Below, piece after piece: positions 25,805 to 36,204 of a stretch of DNA of 64,000 nucleotides. The stretch's first letter is position 1, and the number at the start of each line of letters is the position of its first letter. The notes under the pieces are model-generated. The model saw only the letters and a program-made list of their open reading frames with translations, made no database searches and was not told the DNA's origin. The translations under genes were made by a program, and so were the position numbers. Source of the stretch: Brachynemurus nebulosus (Eukaryota; Arthropoda; Insecta; Neuroptera; Myrmeleontidae); contig JAPWDM010000007.1 in the NCBI GenBank assembly GCA_035578155.1, positions 38,352,413 to 38,416,412 of the forward strand, read 5' to 3'.

Positions 25805-26115
25805 GTTTTTAAAGGGGTGCGTAATCAAAAGGACATTTTAAATTTCGAATATTTATCCCGGTAGAAAGTTAATGGTGGAAATGATTCCAGGTTACAAGAA
25901 TTCTATTCAAAATTAAAGAATTGCTTTTAAACATTTCTCTTAACGCTTAAACATTTTTCGAGGTTTGTCTAAATTACATGTTTGGTCAAGTGGTCGCAAA
26001 ACGACATTTCATATTACACGACCAAATGTTATTCCAGTTAATGGCGGAAATGATTCCAGGCTACAAAAAATCTATCCAGCGTTAACGAATGGCTTTTAAA
26101 CATTTTTATTACTCA
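25805..26115. repeat. Imperfect tandem duplication, units of about 170 bp
   Basis: The segment GTTAATGGTGGAAATGATTC at about 25867 recurs as GTTAATGGCGGAAATGATTC at about 26036, each followed by a similar tract ending GGCTTTTAAACATTT. A third partial unit (GGTCGG...GGACATTTCATATTACA) is at about 26757-26805, suggesting a once longer array. Confidence 0.7.
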
Positions 26116-26199
26116 TGCGGGAGAAGTACTAATTTGGCGCACACATTTCTGTACGCAAAATAGCTGTTTGCCCACTGTACTCTTCCCGCATACATTTTT

Positions 26200-26226
26200 G
26201 CGTGTGGAAAGTAACTTTCCACACGC
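26200..26226. repeat. Perfect 13-bp-arm palindrome
   Basis: GCGTGTGGAAAGT, one A, then ACTTTCCACACGC. It lies between the tandem block at 25805 and the dispersed repeat at 26339. Confidence 0.85.
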
Positions 26227-26338
26227 TAATTGACAATAAAACACGCAAAGCCGCCTCTTAATTTTTCATTTAATAAATATTTCATAATTATTTCTATCGA
26301 AACCACCGATAAAGTAATTTAAACGATAATTAATTAAG

Positions 26339-26532
26339 AAAAATTCGTCAAATGCGTGTTTTTGACACGCACTAAGTATTGTCATCTCAGTGAAAGTGTT
26401 AATTTATGATTTTTTGTTAACTCTATAGTTGTTAACTCTACAGCCCTCTTGCGTTTATTCAATATGGATGTACAACTCAATAATTATTCAGTCACACAAC
26501 CATATAAATATGTCATCTTCGATGACATAAAA
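26339..26532. repeat. Dispersed repeat with GTGCGTG hairpin, copy 2
   Basis: Matches 911-1190 in the same block order: a GCGTGTTTTTGACACGC hairpin, TCTCAGTGAAAGTGTTAATT, CCTCTTGCGTTTATTCAATA and CGATGACATAAAA. This copy has a single unit where copy 1 has a tandem pair. Confidence 0.65.
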
Positions 26533-26648
26533 AAAAGACGAACACTTAAAAAAAATTATTTTAAAAAGTAATAAAAATGTCAAAAATAGTGATAATAATA
26601 GAAAAAAAGTATGTGAAATTCGTAATAAAAAATAGTATATGCAACTCG

Positions 26649-26745
26649 TGCGGGATTGTCGATTGCCCCACGCAAGCGAATGAGCGCACTCACTACGTTC
26701 GTGCGCTCAACTTCGCTTTCGTGGGCAATCGACAATTTCCCGCAC
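26649..26745. repeat. Long near-perfect hairpin, about 45-bp arms
   Basis: GTGCGGGATTGTCGATTGCC on the left pairs with GGCAATCGACAATTTCCCGCAC-type sequence on the right, continuing through CACG..AAGCGAA and TTCGCTTTCGTG to GAGCGCAC/GTGCGCTC. The loop is about 13 bases. It is markedly GC-richer than the flanks. It may be a foldback element or the inner part of one; no target duplication was identified. Confidence 0.75.
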
Positions 26746-26805
26746 TTTATTTATCTCAATTATATGGTCGGCCAAGCGGTCGGAAAAGGACATTTCATAT
26801 TACAA

Positions 26806-27484
26806 CGCTTTAATCAGCTTAATCCCCCCCCCCCGAATTTATAAAATTTATAAAATTTTTGTGTTCGTTCTCAAAATATTCATAAAAAACGACCGAATTT
26901 TATGTCCCCAGACGCGAATACCACCTTAAAACAAAACCGATTGTCGACCATATTGTGTCTGGCTAATTCAAACGTACCTACAAAATGCTTTTATAAACTA
27001 AACCGGGCACCACAAAAACCAGAAGGTGTCACTGACAATAACATCAATTGTGAATAGTACCCACAGAGACCGCTTTCGACATTATTAATATTGAAGTTTA
27101 AAAATAATTTTCAAATCGGCGGACCGATAAGGCTGTCTGTCAGTCGAAAATTGTATTGTCCATCCAAAAACTGGAGCATTATCATAATTACACTAATTAA
27201 ACGCGCTGTGTTATTCATTAGTTCAGGTAAAAACACTATTGTAAAAAAACTATAGACCTGATACAAACGAGCATTATTTACGTACGTTCGATAAAACACT
27301 ATTTGTTCACTGCAGAAAAGAATCTAAATTATAATAATGGAGATGCAAAAATATAATTCAAACGGTGACACGTTACGTCTGTCCGTCGTATAGAAATTAA
27401 AATTTCGTTTTTTTCACGAATTAACTAAAAAGACAGGCGAGGCTGGTGTAGAAGAAAATAAAAATGTTCGCGCCAGTGAAATTT

Positions 27485-27529
<45 letters not shown>

Positions 27530-27820
27530 CTAAACTAGAAAATTTTTACGTATAAATAATTACTTTCACGTCTCTGTGAAATAAATTTGTCAGGAATTTA
27601 ATATTGGTGTATAACACTAACGTACACTGGCTGAACAGACGCGGTTACGTCATACAGTACTCGGTCGTTAAATTTGTGGCACTAGCTAAAAAATTCATTT
27701 CTCCCGCGAAAGTCCACGTTAGAGAAAATGCGAGAGAATATTTCCGTTGTCACTGTTGATCAAAAACAATCGATTAGATTAGATTGTATGACTCTCATAC
27801 TATGGCCTTGACATGTTGTG
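26806..27820 (-). other. Probable LTR-element leader region; no coding seen
   Basis: If the primer binding site at 27821-27838 is real, the minus-strand sequence just below it is the untranslated leader of an LTR retrotransposon. No gag or pol motif is visible. A T36 tract lies at about 27487-27522. How far the element extends cannot be judged. Confidence 0.35.
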
Positions 27821-27838
27821 GCCCCACGTTGGGCGCCA
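27821..27838 (-). promoter_or_regulatory. Primer binding site for tRNA-Lys of an LTR retroelement
   Basis: On the minus strand the 18 bases TGGCGCCCAACGTGGGGC are complementary to the 3' end, including CCA, of animal tRNA-Lys(CUU). They begin 2 bp from a TG...CA-bounded block at 27841-28020, exactly where a minus-strand primer binding site should stand relative to its 5' LTR. Inclusion of the non-genomic CCA argues for a PBS and against a tRNA gene. Confidence 0.7.
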
Positions 27839-27840
27839 AT

Positions 27841-28020
27841 TGTTATACATACGCGTGCTCACACTTTTTCCATAGGTATCTAACAGAACAATTTTACTAG
27901 AGTCTCTCATTTAATAAACGGGTACTGTACACACACGTTCGTTCATTTCCCCTCGATTTTAAGTGGCTACGTACGCGCCATATTATTTTTATTTAAAAAT
28001 TGTAAAAGAAAATTGTCACA
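27841..28020 (-). mobile_element. Putative 5' LTR of a Lys-primed LTR retrotransposon
   Basis: The block begins TGTTATACATACG and ends AATTGTCACA on the plus strand, giving TG...CA boundaries in either reading, and adjoins a primer binding site. On the minus strand it contains TTTATTAAATGAG, a possible poly(A)-signal region. Its 180 bp would be short for an LTR. No second LTR was found in the window, so the outer boundary and a target duplication cannot be checked. Confidence 0.48.
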
Positions 28021-29146
28021 AAGTATAATAATAATATGAAAAGGAGGAAAAAAATAAGAAATATTTTCCCGTTAACGAAAATGATAAAAAAATTATATAC
28101 ATATATATATTTTTTTATCAAGATCGAAATAAAATTGCGCCATTATATTGTCGCTGCTTGTTGTATATCTTTAATTTTTAGGGGAGATTGGGGAAATTGT
28201 TACGTTATACAGAAAGGAAATTATTTTGTTTTATCACATGAAAATTATTTTTATCCATTTTGTGTCCTGTTTGTATTTTGAATGGTTTGTATACGTATCC
28301 CTAGTATACCACACCCTACACTGGATGCCATTTATAACGTCTGTTCGCTGGAAAGTAAGCTATGAATTCCGATGTTATAGTGTTGAAGTCGATGCGTATA
28401 CAATAACATTTAATTTTTTTACCAATTTGAATATTAATTTAATTATTTATTAACAGTAGCTTATGATAAACTCAAATACAACCGTCTCTCAACCATACTG
28501 ACAATAAATTATCGGTGTCTTTCCTATTCACGATACATATTTACCCGGAACTCTCACCATCAACACAGCTAGTTCGTGTCAGTATTTGGGATGTCTGCCC
28601 AACATACACTAGCGTGCATACCCAGCACTCCCACTTATACATATAAACATGTTTATTTTGTCGAATAAAAAAGATTCAAATTGAAAACTGTTATGGTATG
28701 GCACTACGAACGGTGGTGGCGCAGTCGATAATGTGGTGGTGACATGAGTTTACTGGTTGTTCATTTAACTTAACTACGTCCTATTTCTAATCGATTTTCG
28801 TCGTGTATTGTGTTATTGCCGGGTAGTGTACCGTTGCACTGTACGTAAGTTTACATTGGTAATGGGTAAAAAAAAACTACAAGTTGAGTTCATTGTTTGT
28901 TCGTCGGCAAATCTAGGTCGATTTCGGTCAAACGAAAATATCGTCCAATATATGTATATATCAGATACGTACTATATACATATGTACAATATTATCGTAT
29001 ATATTTGAATATACAGATTTGTTAATTAAATTCGAAATGTTAAGAATATTTGAGATTCCTGCATATGTATTCAGAAATTTGAAATTGATTGTTGACAATT
29101 TAGGGTAGTATTCGGGTCTAGAAATGTGAATTTCGATCGTTTCTTC
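28021..29146. other. Stretch without supported gene
   Basis: Open frames of 66-81 codons (for example 28036-28281 and 28808-29008) lack recognisable domains. The dispersed repeat with ATACAACCG lies within, at about 28425-28530. Confidence 0.4.
28425..28530. repeat. Dispersed repeat AAACTCAAATACAACCG, copy 1
   Basis: The phrase GATAAACTCAAATACAACCG and its upstream AGTAGCT(T/G)ATGATAAAC context recur at about 45150-45290, 37731-37800 and 62085-62175. Similarity to the 45150 copy extends on both sides (TTTCCTATTCAC downstream). No TIRs, coding potential or class are evident. Confidence 0.65.
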
Positions 29147-29216
29147 CAAAGTAGATTAAGAAAGGTACCTATGCCGGCGCGCAGATCTTGATGACGTATA
29201 TGGCGAATTACATATA

Positions 29217-30143
29217 CTGGGTGTCCCGGTCGGATGTGTACATACGATTTACATGTTAATTGATAACATTGGATTCGCATATGGAAAAAGTTACGTCACA
29301 AGAGTGCTTTTAGTGATGAGCAAAATTAGTCTTGGTCTTGCGGTCTTGTCTTGGTCTTGCATTTTTTGCAAGACCAAGACCAAGACTATAAGTATGGCTG
29401 CAAGACCAATACCAAGACTCAAGTGAGCAAGACCAAGACAAAAGCAAGAAAAAAGCAAGACTCTTGCTAAACTACTTAAATAGTTTGAAAGTATAATTTA
29501 TACGTAAAGATAGTAAAAATTTTGATTTTAGAAGAAAAAAATTTGCTAATAAAAAAATGCAAGAAAGTGCAAGATTTTTTAGCAATAACAAGACCAAGAC
29601 CAAGAGTGCATTTTACAAGACCAAGACTGCATTTTGCAAGACCAAGACTCAAACTGCTCTAGCAAGACCAATACCAAGACTCTTAATGCAAGAACAAGAC
29701 CAAGACTGCCAAATTTTGGTCTTGGTCTTGCATTTGCTCATCACTAAGTGTTTGGACAAACGTATTTATATTTTTGGAAATTTTCTTTTATAAATTTTTT
29801 TTTTTCCACCAAATTATCTGCAATATTTCTTCAACAGAGTATTCATTCCGTATTTTTATTATTTTAATATTTATTTCCAAAAAAAATTAAAAGATGCCTT
29901 TTGAATTTATAAAAAATGACACAAATATTTATGTGAAAATATGAATTGCTTGAAAATTGCGACATTCATTTCTTTATTTTACTGCATTATTGTTGTTAAA
30001 GCGATAGTAACAGTAGTTACGATATTAAATTGGTATTATTAGTTTGTCCAAAGCACTCTTGCGACATAACTTTTTCCTTATGGGAATACAATGTTATCAA
30101 TTAACATGTAAACCGTATGTATACATCCAAACGGGACACCCAG
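29217..30143. mobile_element. TA-target MITE with about 100-bp TIRs, CTGGGTGTCCCG ends
   Basis: The left arm (29217-29310, continuing after the inserted hAT MITE at 29755) begins CTGGGTGTCCCGGTCGGATG. The right arm (about 30041-30143) is its inverse and ends CGGGACACCCAG. TA lies at 29215-29216 and 30144-30145. Both arms carry TTACATGTTAATTGATAACA-type sequence. The interior is AT-rich and non-coding. Confidence 0.88.
29311..29746. mobile_element. hAT-type MITE, (AAGACC)-rich family, copy 1
   Basis: The ends TAGTGATGAGCAAA and TTTGCTCATCACTA are classic hAT termini. The interior is mostly repeats of CAAGAC/GTCTTG that switch strand about the centre, so the whole can fold. The 8-bp duplication is agtgcttt on the left and agtgtttg on the right; comparison with the intact right arm of the host MITE explains this as the loss of one base. 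The second copy, 60875-61300, is inverted relative to this one. Confidence 0.9.
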
Positions 30144-30152
30144 TATACAGCC

Positions 30153-30331
30153 TGAGTTTTTTGAGAGTTACCATTTTTACTACAGCCAAACCGTTGATTT
30201 AATTGAGAAATTGTTCAAATAAGAGTTGCAGATATCGACGGGGGCAACCGGTTGCTATAGTCAGGATCCTTATAGCTCTTAGCTCTTACCAACGGTTTGG
30301 CTGTAATAAAAATAGTAAATCTCAAAAAACT
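30153..30331. mobile_element. Deletion derivative of the GAGAGTTGCCATTT MITE family, copy 3
   Basis: It has the family's left end (TGAGTTTTTTGAGAGTTACC) and the core GATATCGACGGGGGCAACCG. The right end, CTGTAATAAAAATAGTAAAT followed by CTCAAAAAACTTA, follows after only about 180 bp, against about 450 bp in the full copies. The terminal arms extend through CCAAACCGTTG, so the ends pair over about 45 bp. Confidence 0.75.
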
Positions 30332-30386
30332 TATTTTGGACTCAAAAGTAGTGTACCTTTCTTAATCTACTTTGATTTTTTCCCGA

Positions 30387-30560
30387 CTACTAAAATAGTG
30401 GAAGCACTGTGTGATCACTTTTTAAATATGAAAATTTTCACGCGCATTTTACGTTTTAGAGGCTTCTTGAGCAATTTTTGTTCCGTGTCTGTCCGTCTGT
30501 CCGTCGCTGTATCGGAAGATCCCATCAAGTGGTATAAATAACTTCGGAATTTGTTTTTAA
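30387..30560 (+). repeat. Dispersed repeat shared with 34846-34990 (inverse)
   Basis: CGACTACTAAAATAGTGG, GTGATCACT, CATTTTACGTTTTAGAGGCT, and CAAGTGGTATAAATAACTTC appear here in the order seen on the minus strand at 34990-34846. A short run of CTGTCCGT (about 30487-30505) is inserted between blocks. It is probably the non-coding end of a retroelement; the class is unknown. Confidence 0.55.
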
Positions 30561-33455
30561 TTATTTTGAACAGTAAAAAAACTTGGATAAAACTTGAAAT
30601 TTTACATCGATCAAGTCGAAAAAAAGTAGTTTTGAGAAAAGTGTCTTGAACAAAATTTCAAACAGGTCAGAATAATTAGATTCGTTCAGGAGATGTGATT
30701 CAATTTTCGTTTATGGATTACAATTCTGATTTTATCAAAAATAAAGAAAAGCGGTATCGAGAATCTCTGAACAACTTCAAACTTTGTTTCTGACAACAAA
30801 ATCACGGTTTTTGAAGCTTTTAAAAAAATTTGCTATACGTGATGACGTCACTAAGTCCAATTTTTTTTTAAATTAATAGCTAGCTACAAAAATGGTATGA
30901 ATCAGATCTATTGGTGAAATTTGGGTAATCTGAGTGTTAAATAATAGCTACATAAGTTCGTCCAGAAAATGTGACATGAAGTATTTGGCGTGCGAACCAA
31001 AACATCAGTTGGCAAAAAAATGTCAAATTTTTTAAATGGCTAACTCCCTCCCCCGTACATTTGAGACTATACACAAATCAGAAAATCTATAGGCAATTTT
31101 ACTACATCAGTGTATGCATATGGCATATCTTCCATCAAAAAAGAAAACTTTCTGTTAAAAAAAAAAAACTAATTGTGAAATAATGTGTTTCTTTCGATAT
31201 TTTATTTTCAGAAAACTATTAAATAGTCCTTTAAAAAATGTTTTCATAAAAACGATAAGTTTTTTATATGTTGCAAAAAAAAGAACTTTTAAAAAGAGAT
31301 TTAACTTTATAAATTATGGTTGTAAAAGGAGAGGAATTTTCGCAAAGAAAAAAAAGGAATATCACATTAGAAATATAAAACAGTCATAACAATAAAAGAA
31401 CGGTATTACGTGTTTCTTTTTACTTCGTTTTAGATGAAAAATTGACGGGGGCTTTTTTTGTAACTTGATCGTGTTCAATTTAGTCGGCAAAAGGTACTAC
31501 TGACTAGTCGATTTAGTTGAACCAAAAAAAAAAAAAAAAACTATTATGGCGTTAATTTTTGTTAAATAAGGTGCGAATGGTTAATTATATCTATATATTT
31601 TCCGTTTATTGACGTCTGACCCCCTTCGTAAATGTAAGAAGTTGCGAAAATGGTCGATCATTTTGTCGAAGAAATGTACTAGAACGTTCTAATTATATAA
31701 AAAGGCAGTGGTAATTAAGGGTACCGTTTGGTATAGATTTTTGCAAGTCTTTTTTAGGGTTCCGAAGAAAATATTTTACTATACCAAAATGTAATTCGAA
31801 GCAAAAAAAATTACGCTTGAAAAGTGAAGATATAGAATAGAATATTTTCTTCATATAATTATTGAAATAAATTAATTCTTTGAACTAAAACACTTTTCTC
31901 TGTCTAGGTAAGGCCAAAAATTTTGACAAATTTGAATAAAAGTTTTGGAAATTTTTTAGTTTCGAGAAAAACAAATAAACGCAAACATACCTGGGAATTT
32001 ATTCAGAATTCTCCAACAAAAAATTTGGGGGACAGATCTACCCACACTGTCAATTTCCCATTGGGTGTCCTTAAAGACTAGAGACTACTGTACATAAATA
32101 ATTCTTTTTCCATTTCGTACAACTTCTCCCCTGGGCCTCCGATAGAGGCTTTGCCCCTTGCACCATACCGGGGGCTTCGCCATATGTACCTAAGGGTGGG
32201 GGCTCCACTCTTATCAAACAAATGATAACATCATTTGTTTTCAAGATATGCGAGACAAAATAAATTTCAAAATTTCTTATTTCGTTTTTTTTTTTTAATT
32301 TTATAATAATATACTGACGTTTTTAACATCAAGGAAGGTTCTTAGGCCATTATATAATAATGTTATGGTAAAAAATCCATATAATCTATGTTACCTTAAT
32401 AAACTTAATTCTGTTTTTTTACCACAAAAAACAAACCGCTAATCCGAATTTGCTGAAAACTTTATCCGGTCTTCATTTTTTGATTACGCATCTAATGAAA
32501 TTAGTCCGGAGTTGATATCATCATTTGTTCCCGAGATATGCGAGACGACAAAAAATTCACGAACGAACGAACGAACTAACGAACGCACGCACAGACATCA
32601 CGCTAAAAACGATGGATTCGGATTCTAGTGACCTTAAAACGTGGAGATATGTCAAAATTAACGATTCGTAAAATCGGACCCATTACAATAACTTCCTATG
32701 GGAAGTTAATAAGGTTAAAAATTTCGATTTATGAATTTTTTTGAAAATTTTTACTTCACATTTTCGCTTACCCGATCGTATCCTCGACAGTCATTTTCTT
32801 GAATTATTTTTATTGTTTGGTAAACATTTTATTAGATTATTTCCGGGACTTTATCCGTACCATAACTATTAAAATACATTTTTCGAATATTTTTAAATCC
32901 ATTCAAACGAGAATAAACACATTCCAACGACAAAATAAAAATGCGTGGAATTTTTATACTGTTCAATTTGTTATGTTTACGACTGTACTATTCAAATGTA
33001 CACGTACATATAAAAATTTGATAAATTGTTGTAATTTAAATGTGAATATAAAAAAAAAAAAATGCGATTCTATTTCTCACGCTCTCTGAACTCAACATTT
33101 ACCGGAATCGTCTTTTTAACAAATTAAAGTTAAGTAGTAGCGGGAATGATTATGTTTTTGCCTTTTTTCGACTGTGTGTAGATGAGTTTTTGTTGCGAAA
33201 CATTCCGCCAGTGAAATCAGTAAGCACAAAAATTGATTAAAATTTGCTGACTTTTATTTAGTAAGTACAGTTTCGTGTATAAATAACAAAATGGGTGAAA
33301 GTTTTTTGTTGCAGAATATACGGTATATTAAGGGATAAAATCTGTATGTAACTGTTCAAAAATGTGTTTTAGTAAAATTAATCTGCTTCCACAAAATTTT
33401 GCTTTTTCTTTACTTCTTCGGGGTTTTGGAAGTATGTAGACGTTTTTAGAAATAT
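30561..33455. other. Stretch without supported gene, old repeat debris
   Basis: No supported gene. Around 32455-32720 there is a recognisable old repeat end with a short (CGAA)n run (about 32568-32590), ATGGATTCGGATTCTAGTGA and CCTATGGGAAGTTAATAAGG. A related, weaker copy of ATATGCGAGAC and ATCATTTGTT sits near 32225-32255. These phrases look like transposon 3' sequence of unknown class. Confidence 0.4.
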
Positions 33456-33457
33456 TA

Positions 33458-34364
33458 GGGTAAGTGCGGAAGAGATGTCGCAGTAGCCATAGTTCGTTCA
33501 TTGATTGATAGATAGCGCTATTAATGGATTATATGTTTAAAATAAGTTACTTATTTAAGCTGTATATGGCAATATTTATGATTAGTCCATCAGTTTAGTA
33601 ATTATCCAACTTTTTATTATTGAAAAGTAAGTTTTTTAACATAATATTTTGTCAAGCATTGAATTCATTAGAATTTAAGAATATATATTTCATTGTTTTA
33701 ATGAAAATGAGTTTTTTTATTAATTTAGGTATATTTTAAAAGTACTGTATAAAATTTTAGGTTAGAATTCCGCACTATGCTTCCTATAGCAACATGCTGC
33801 ATCTATCCCAACAAAAAGAAGAGATGCCGCATCATATTACATATTAAAAACATAGACTTATACCTTAATTATGCTTTTTTTTTGGACTGTAAATTATGCC
33901 ACGTAAATATAAAAGATCCATTAATGGATCAGAAAGAGCTCTCATATTAGTGAAGATAACGAAAATAATGATGATTGCCTGTGTATTGAATGTTTTGAAA
34001 AGTACTCAGAAATAAAAAAAAAAGTTGACTAGTTAAGATGTAAAAGTGGCAAAAATGGTTACATATGGCATGCATCATGTATGGAGATGTGTGTAAAATG
34101 CAAAATTTTTAATATAAACTATGCAACGTCTCTCCTTCTTTGATGCGGCATCTCTCCCATAGGTGTAAGAGAGACGCCGCTTTATAGGCTCTACAAAAAT
34201 GTTAATTATGAATCCTTTATGACTCAAAATTTAAAATTATTTATAAATAATTTTAAAGAACAATGTTTACATTTATTGTGTACCAAATTTCAAATCAATT
34301 AAATGCATACTTTAAGAATTATCAAGAGTTTTCAAAATGTGCGGCATCTCTCCCGCATTCACCC
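33458..34364 (+). mobile_element. TA-target pogo/Tigger-derived element with internal terminal-motif repeats
   Basis: The ends GGGTAAGTGCGGAAGAGATG and TCTCTCCCGCATTCACCC are inverted repeats flanked by TA (33456-33457, 34365-34366). The motif GAGATGCCGC or its complement recurs at about 33821 and 34113-34180 as well as at the ends. It carries a transposase relic that begins like a pogo/Tigger protein and then jumps to its C-terminal zinc-finger end, so the element is an internal-deletion derivative. Confidence 0.82.
33896..34125 (+). pseudogene. Pogo/Tigger-type transposase relic (start fused to C-terminal zinc finger)
   Basis: The ATG at 33896 begins MPRKYKRSINGSE, the typical first residues of pogo/Tigger-like DDE transposases, which bind the element's ends through an N-terminal helix-turn-helix. 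After one frameshift the frame from 33949 reads SEDNENNDDCLCIECFEKYS, then VD, a stop at 34030-34032, and LRCKSGKNGYIWHASCMEMC. In many animal pogo-like transposases the C-terminus is a Cys/His cluster reading (D)WL.C..C..W.H..C; the stop stands where the Trp would be (TGG to TAG). The whole DDE catalytic core, several hundred residues, is missing, so it is non-functional. Family recognition is from motif memory. Confidence 0.68.
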
Positions 34365-34556
34365 TAATTTAAAATACGCTACCAATGGGATGTGGCACAC
34401 AGCTTCCTCGTACTCGTAAAAGCACTTTGGTAATTTAATGCCCAATATATCTTTGTATAATTCAATATAGGTACATAAATTAATAAAAATAAATAAACAA
34501 AACGATTCATAAAAATTTAAGTGAAGTGGGACTAGCAGTAAATAAGATATTGACAT

Positions 34557-34863
34557 TTAATGGAATTTCATGGTAGTGCCGTGGATACTATTACTCCGAA
34601 TGCAATAAACATTTGTAGGGGACCATCTAGAAACCAGACCGCATAATTTCTGACAATTTCATAAAAAAGAATTGAATAGTTCAGAAGTTATACCACTTGG
34701 TGCAATTTAGTATATTAATGGAATGACATGGTAGCGGCGTAGCTACCGTTACTCCAATTTCGATTAAATTCACAGGGGACCATCTAGGAACCAAATTGCA
34801 TAATTTCGGAAAATTTCATTAAAAACAATCGAATAGTTCAGAAGTTATGCCACTTGGTGCAAA
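34557..34863. repeat. Two diverged tandem units of about 150-158 bp
   Basis: Unit 34557-34714 and unit 34715-34863 share TTAATGGAAT...CATGGTAG, TAGGGGACCATCTAG-like, and GAATAGTTCAGAAGTTAT..CCACTTGGTGCAA, with about 20% divergence judged by eye. The minus strand of this block continues into the dispersed repeat at 30387-30560. Confidence 0.8.
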
Positions 34864-34866
34864 CTT

Positions 34867-34990
34867 GTTCAGGAAGCTCTAAAACGTAAAATGTGCGTTA
34901 AAGAATTTTTATTTTTCAACAGTGATCATAATGCTACCGCTACTTTAGTAGTCTCGGAAACAAAATGTTAAACTGTTTCAAAAAATCGAT
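34867..34990 (-). repeat. Dispersed repeat, second copy of 30387 block
   Basis: On the minus strand this reads GAGACTACTAAAGTAGCGG, then TGATCACTG, then CACATTTTACGTTTTAGAGC, matching 30387-30480 in order. Confidence 0.55.
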
Positions 34991-35529
34991 GTTGCCCCTT
35001 AAAAATTTAGTGACCCGTATATGTACGTTACACTTACTCCAATTATTCGAATTACGTATCACGAACTGAATCAAATTATTGTCTCAAACCACCTTCACAC
35101 ACAAAAAAATCATTAGCTTTATCGCAATATTAATAATAACTTTTGACCGAACTGAAAGCAACGCGTAAATGTTCAGTTTAAATGATAAATGAATGTCGAA
35201 CGCAAAGAAAAATAATTTGAGTGAGTGTATCAAACAAAACTTTCACCGGCGAAAAATCAATAACAATTATGATTATAAAAGGTTTGGCCCACGTTGTGTG
35301 TGATATTCGTGTCTATTTATACCACCGAAAGTTCAAAACTAACTAATATTATGATAATTTCAATTATATTTCTTGTCAGTAATTTCCACTAAGTTTGTCG
35401 ATTTTCTTGTGTACGCGAGTGCATGTTTAACACAATTAAGGGGCTCTAATCGTATGTAAAATTTTCAAAAAAGATCCAATCGAACCAGATTTTGTCGCGT
35501 ACAAACAAGATTTGCTGGTACATATACAG

Positions 35530-36199
35530 TAGAGATGTCGATTTTAAATCGATTAATCGAAAACCGATTAATCGAAGCTTAAAAAATCGATTCTTTTTTC
35601 GATTTTTTTCATTTGAATCGATTCATGAATCATGAATCATGTGTTAAAATGAAACAAAGAAACATGTGTTAAAATGAAACACCAAAAACTCTATTGTTAA
35701 TTGTCACTTTTTACTCGTTATATCAACGAACCCCTCCTATGGCTCTATATAAGTCAGACTATTAATACAAAAGGAAGAAAGAGACCACCTATCTATGCAA
35801 ACGACGATCCCTTTCCCACAAAAGCGACTTATTTAGAAAATATTTTTTTGTCAATTTGTTTGAAATTTTTCAATAAACTTGGTTCAACTCGTGGTATTCG
35901 TCCTACATATTCAATTGCCTTATTTTTTATAATTATAATTGAAAAGTTAACTCATTCATCGCCTTTACAAATATAATGTAAGGCGTTTTTACACGATATT
36001 ACCGATATTACCTATGTACTATCCATTAAGTCCCTTAAACAAAAATTATCAGCTAATTTTATTAAACTTTTCAAAATTTCAATTTTTCAGATCGATCTCA
36101 TAGAATCGATTTTTTTTAGCCGACTTTTTTTTTTTGATTTCGATTTAAGTCGATCCAAAAATCGTTCTTTTTTTTTTTTTTGGAGAATCGACATCTCTA
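35530..36199. mobile_element. hAT-type foldback MITE, TCGATTAATCGA-rich
   Basis: The ends TAGAGATGTCGATTTTAAA and AATCGACATCTCTA are flanked by a perfect 8-bp duplication, atatacag (35522-35529, 36200-36207). The interior has ATCGATTAATCG repeats near the left end and mirror-image ATCG words near the right. An open frame at 35701-35976 has no recognisable domain. The duplicated target includes the TA and first three bases of the MITE starting at 36205. Confidence 0.88.
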
Positions 36200-36204
36200 A
36201 TATA

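Larger units (their letters stand above)
29147..30375. repeat. Outer inverted repeat enclosing nested elements
   Basis: AAAGTAGATTAAGAAAGGTAC at about 29147-29167 is repeated in perfect inverse near 30353-30373. Between them lie a TA-target MITE (29217-30143), itself containing a hAT MITE, and a short MITE of another family (30153-30331). The inverted pair could be the ends of an older element or a local inverted duplication. Confidence 0.55.

Noticed and set aside
27821..27838. 3' end of a tRNA-Lys gene on the plus strand
   Set aside because: The match includes CCA, which animal tRNA genes do not encode, and no upstream cloverleaf was found. A primer binding site explains it better.
29557..29793. 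Open frames of KTKT/LVLVL type in the AAGACC-rich elements (also 60747-61428)
   Set aside because: They are translated hexamer repeats within hAT MITEs; no protein family is indicated.
32565..32595. CRISPR-like or satellite array from the CGAA repeats
   Set aside because: Only a few 4-bp units inside an old transposon end. No spacer-repeat structure exists anywhere in the window.
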